A stretch of 64,000 nucleotides of DNA, taken from the NCBI RefSeq assembly GCF_003367245.1, contig NZ_QRGR01000005.1:124001-188000 (forward strand), in the 5' to 3' direction. Each line of letters begins with the position of its first letter. Position 1 is the first letter of the stretch. Position numbers and translations under genes: made by a program. Origin of the DNA: Pontibacter diazotrophicus. GTDB lineage: Bacteria > Bacteroidota > Bacteroidia > Cytophagales > Hymenobacteraceae. The notes under the pieces were generated by a model. That model did not search any database, was not told the origin of the DNA, and saw nothing but the letters and a program-made list of their open reading frames with translations. Below are positions 61,789 to 64,000 of the stretch, piece by piece.

Positions 61789-62026
61789 GTAAATCAGAAT
61801 TTAGTGGTTCCTACAGAAGTCAAATTTAACGCTTTTGGCGCTTAAATCCGAGTGGAAGGAGACGCCTCTGTTTTAAACAAAAAGGTAAGACGGAGGTTGG
61901 CGCAGAAAGAAAACGCATAGAAGGTATCGCTGTTATTACGTATGCAGGTATAATGATATGCAGATGTCAATAAATAATTGTTAAAACTTTATCTTTACTT
62001 TAAAGTATAGTGCCGGGTAGCAAACC

Positions 62027-62857
62027 ATGTCAATTAACAAAACAAACTTATCTGCCAGGGTAGCCCTTGCTGCAGTCTTTTTACTAGTGCTTGCGCTTGT
62101 CTTGCAGTCTTGCAGCAAGTTTGAATACAGCCCTTATGAGGTGCGGCTGAAGGAGGATGAAAAGCATATCAACCAACGGAATGTAGCGCGCATAGAGGCG
62201 CTTGACATAGGCTCAGCCGATACGCTGCGGTTTATCCTGACGTCCGATACGCAGGGTTTCTATCAGTCCAACGAGGACATCGTGCACCACATCAATGGCC
62301 GCCGTGATGTGGATTTTGTGCTGATAAGCGGTGACCTGACAGATTTCGGATTACAGAAGGAGTTTGTGCTGGTGCATGATAGCTTCAAGAAACTGAAGGT
62401 GCCGTACATTGCTGTAATTGGAAACCATGATGCCATTGATAACGGCAAGCAGGTGTATAGGGCCATGTATGGTGATTTTGACTTTAGCTTTGCGGTTGGA
62501 GGAAGAAAATTCATTCTGCTGAACACGAATAACCTCGAATTTAAAAAACAGGCGCCTGACCTGGAGTGGCTGCAAAAGGAGCTTGCTCAAAGCACAGGCT
62601 ATGACCACACGTTTGTTGTGTCGCATATATCGCCTACCAGCTTTGGTTTTGGTAAGGAAAAGGCGCAGCGTTATGGGGATCTGTTAAGCCAGCACAAGGT
62701 AAGCTATTCCCTTCACGGCCACGACCATAACTTCAAGCATTACTTTCCTTTTGATGAAAGTGTCCCTTACCTGCATACCGGCACCACAGATCAGCGGGAG
62801 TACATAGTATTCACAGTGGTAGCCGATACAGTTACCTTTGAGCGTGTTAAATTCTAG
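62027..62857 (+). CDS. Calcineurin-like metallophosphoesterase lipoprotein
   Basis: 276 residues, lipobox 'LVLQSC' (Cys29). Dimetal motifs in order: 'ILTSDTQGF', 'ISGDLTDFG', 'VIGNHDAID', 'VVSHISP' and 'LHGHDHNF'. Periplasmic or surface phosphoesterase of unknown substrate; the first motif has DTQ rather than the usual DxH, as in some exported members. The next gene starts 9 bp later, forming a small operon. Confidence 0.88.
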   Translation: MSINKTNLSARVALAAVFLLVLALVLQSCSKFEYSPYEVRLKEDEKHINQRNVARIEALDIGSADTLRFILTSDTQGFYQSNEDIVHHINGRRDVDFVLISGDLTDFGLQKEFVLVHDSFKKLKVPYIAVIGNHDAIDNGKQVYRAMYGDFDFSFAVGGRKFILLNTNNLEFKKQAPDLEWLQKELAQSTGYDHTFVVSHISPTSFGFGKEKAQRYGDLLSQHKVSYSLHGHDHNFKHYFPFDESVPYLHTGTTDQREYIVFTVVADTVTFERVKF

Positions 62858-62866
62858 CGTCCTCCT

Positions 62867-63475
62867 ATGAAAACAAAACTACTGCTATGGGTGCTGTTCA
62901 TGCTGCTGTTTGCACTTCCATTTCATTCTAAAAGTCAGGGAACTGATAGCCTTGCCCCTAAGAGATGGTACCAGCCTGATGGGGTGGTGCTGCAGTATGC
63001 AGGCAATATGGGGTTCTTATCTTTTGGGCCCAGTTACAGTTTAGCTAAAAATAAGTTAAACGTAGAACTGCTATATGGTTTTGTGCCTAAACATGACGCG
63101 GAGGAGGTTCTACATCTGCTGACCCTGAAAGGTGTGTACCTGCCAATCAAAGAAGTAAAGTTAAACAAAGACTATACCCTTACACCCCTGCGTGTCGGCT
63201 TAGGGGCCAGCTATTATTTTAATGATCAGTTCCCGCTTACCTGGAAAGATGGAATACCTGCAGGCTATTACTGGTGGTCGAGTGGTGTGCGTGTGCTGGG
63301 CTTTGCCGGGGCAGGCATCAACCGCAACTTCGGCAATGACAAAACAATAAAAAGGTTAAGCCTGTACAGCGAGATCGGTACCTACGATCTCATCTTAACC
63401 TCCTGGGTAAAAGACGAGCGCCTGACATTATGGGAGATTGCAAACCTGTCGTTAGGTGCTCGGGTAAAGTTTTAA
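62867..63475 (+). CDS. Predicted outer-membrane protein, unknown
   Basis: 202 residues with signal 'MKTKLLLWVLFMLLFALPFH'. Mature part shows alternating beta-strands ('LQYAGNMGFLSFGPSYSLAK', 'LGASYYFNDQF', 'FAGAGINRNFG') and ends in Phe ('LSLGARVKF'), as outer-membrane barrels do. Cotranscribed with the metallophosphoesterase. No named family recognised. Confidence 0.75.
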   Translation: MKTKLLLWVLFMLLFALPFHSKSQGTDSLAPKRWYQPDGVVLQYAGNMGFLSFGPSYSLAKNKLNVELLYGFVPKHDAEEVLHLLTLKGVYLPIKEVKLNKDYTLTPLRVGLGASYYFNDQFPLTWKDGIPAGYYWWSSGVRVLGFAGAGINRNFGNDKTIKRLSLYSEIGTYDLILTSWVKDERLTLWEIANLSLGARVKF

Positions 63476-63580
63476 GTGCCAAAGGAGAGAAGGTTACAAC
63501 AGGAGGGGAAGTAGCGTTTTTCAGGGTTCAATGCGTGTACAGCATCCGAAAAAAAACTTAACATTAAAGAGCAACAGACC

Positions 63581-63802
63581 ATGCAGCCAATCGGGAAAAC
63601 TATTGTCATTATAGGTGTGCTAGTGGTTGTGGTAGGGCTGGTTATATGGCTGGCTGGCGATAAGTTCAGCTGGTTTGGCCACCTGCCCGGCGACATACGC
63701 GTAGAGAAGAAAAATATGCGCTTCTACGCCCCTATCACTAGTATGATTCTGCTCAGCATCCTGCTTTCGCTCCTGATGTGGTTGTTCCGGAAATTCTTTT
63801 AG
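63581..63802 (+). CDS. Small membrane protein, DUF2905-like
   Basis: 73 residues with two TM helices ('TIVIIGVLVVVVGLVIWLAG' and 'SMILLSILLSLLMWLF') joined by 'FSWFGHLPGDIRVEKKNMRF', the GxLPGDI motif of DUF2905. Function unknown. Confidence 0.85.
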   Translation: MQPIGKTIVIIGVLVVVVGLVIWLAGDKFSWFGHLPGDIRVEKKNMRFYAPITSMILLSILLSLLMWLFRKFF

Positions 63803-64000
63803 CCGCGTGCTTTTTATGCTTAGGCCATAATGCCTAAATTGCCTTCGCCAAAGGAGTTCCTATTCTGATGAAATTAAGCTGCACAAAGATGTAATTGCCA
63901 TCCTGACGATGGGGCTTTTTTTCTTATTGCTTTGGCTTTTCTCTTAAACGCAGGGCAATGTTTTTCATCCTTTCCAAGACACTACACTTCTTTCTGATGC

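Overview
The window comes from a Bacteroidota chromosome, most likely Cytophagales and close to Hymenobacteraceae/Pontibacter. The grounds are type IX secretion C-terminal domains on two glycoside hydrolases, many 'MKK...C' lipoproteins, a TonB-receptor-like beta-barrel, Bacteroidota -7 promoter elements (TAnnTTTG) and long bidirectional intergenic hairpins. The genus is inferred from protein character, not from a search. No rRNA, tRNA, CRISPR array, phage or insertion sequence was recognised.

Layout. (1) 1-10.8 kb, polysaccharide degradation: a GH26 mannanase (5'-truncated by the window edge), a GH74 xyloglucanase, a large FG-GAP/UnbV lipoprotein paired with a vanadium-haloperoxidase-like lipoprotein, and a GH9 endoglucanase lipoprotein. 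(2) 11.2-19.8 kb, minus strand: a Cus-type copper/silver tripartite efflux operon (cusA, cusC-like, cusB-like) with two small accessory lipoproteins, one of them His/Glu/Met-rich, and a Cys/His-rich small protein in front. (3) 20-21.8 kb: an SDR dehydrogenase and an SGNH hydrolase. (4) 21.9-28.7 kb, minus strand: a complete eboA-B-C-D-E-F cluster. (5) 29-32.9 kb: mismatch uracil-DNA glycosylase, a small unknown protein and an outer-membrane beta-barrel receptor. (6) 33.3-44.5 kb, assimilatory sulfate reduction: a rightward locus (sulfite reductase, cobA, a siroheme-synthase/TauE fusion, metZ, then an OsmC protein) converging on a leftward locus (cysH APS reductase, cysD, cysN). (7) 44.6-64 kb: unknown proteins, a ThuA/sorbosone-dehydrogenase/cytochrome c multidomain lipoprotein, an SDR, a DsbA-like protein, a two-component system, a SulP transporter, an outer-membrane barrel, a low-complexity 'SWFGD' protein, topoisomerase III, a metallophosphoesterase and small membrane proteins.

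The standout observation is regulatory. Each of the two converging sulfate-assimilation loci starts with a SAM-I riboswitch. Exactly 8 nt after the 3' strand of its P1 helix, each has the start codon of an unannotated 35-38 codon ORF that ends in a run of cysteines (MCCCCCCSC-stop at 33512-33619; CCCCCCCTLC-stop at 44224-44340, minus strand). The ORF bodies are unrelated, but architecture, spacing and terminal poly-Cys are shared. The pathway leads to both methionine/SAM and cysteine, so this looks like a tandem two-signal leader: an aptamer senses SAM, and a poly-Cys attenuator-type peptide senses cysteinyl-tRNA supply.

The sulfur genes cover sulfate to homocysteine: CysDN makes APS, CysH (with the Cys pattern of [4Fe-4S] APS reductases) makes sulfite, siroheme-dependent Sir makes sulfide, CobA and the SirC-like domain supply siroheme, and MetZ fixes sulfide into homocysteine. 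No cysK, cysE or APS kinase is present in the window.
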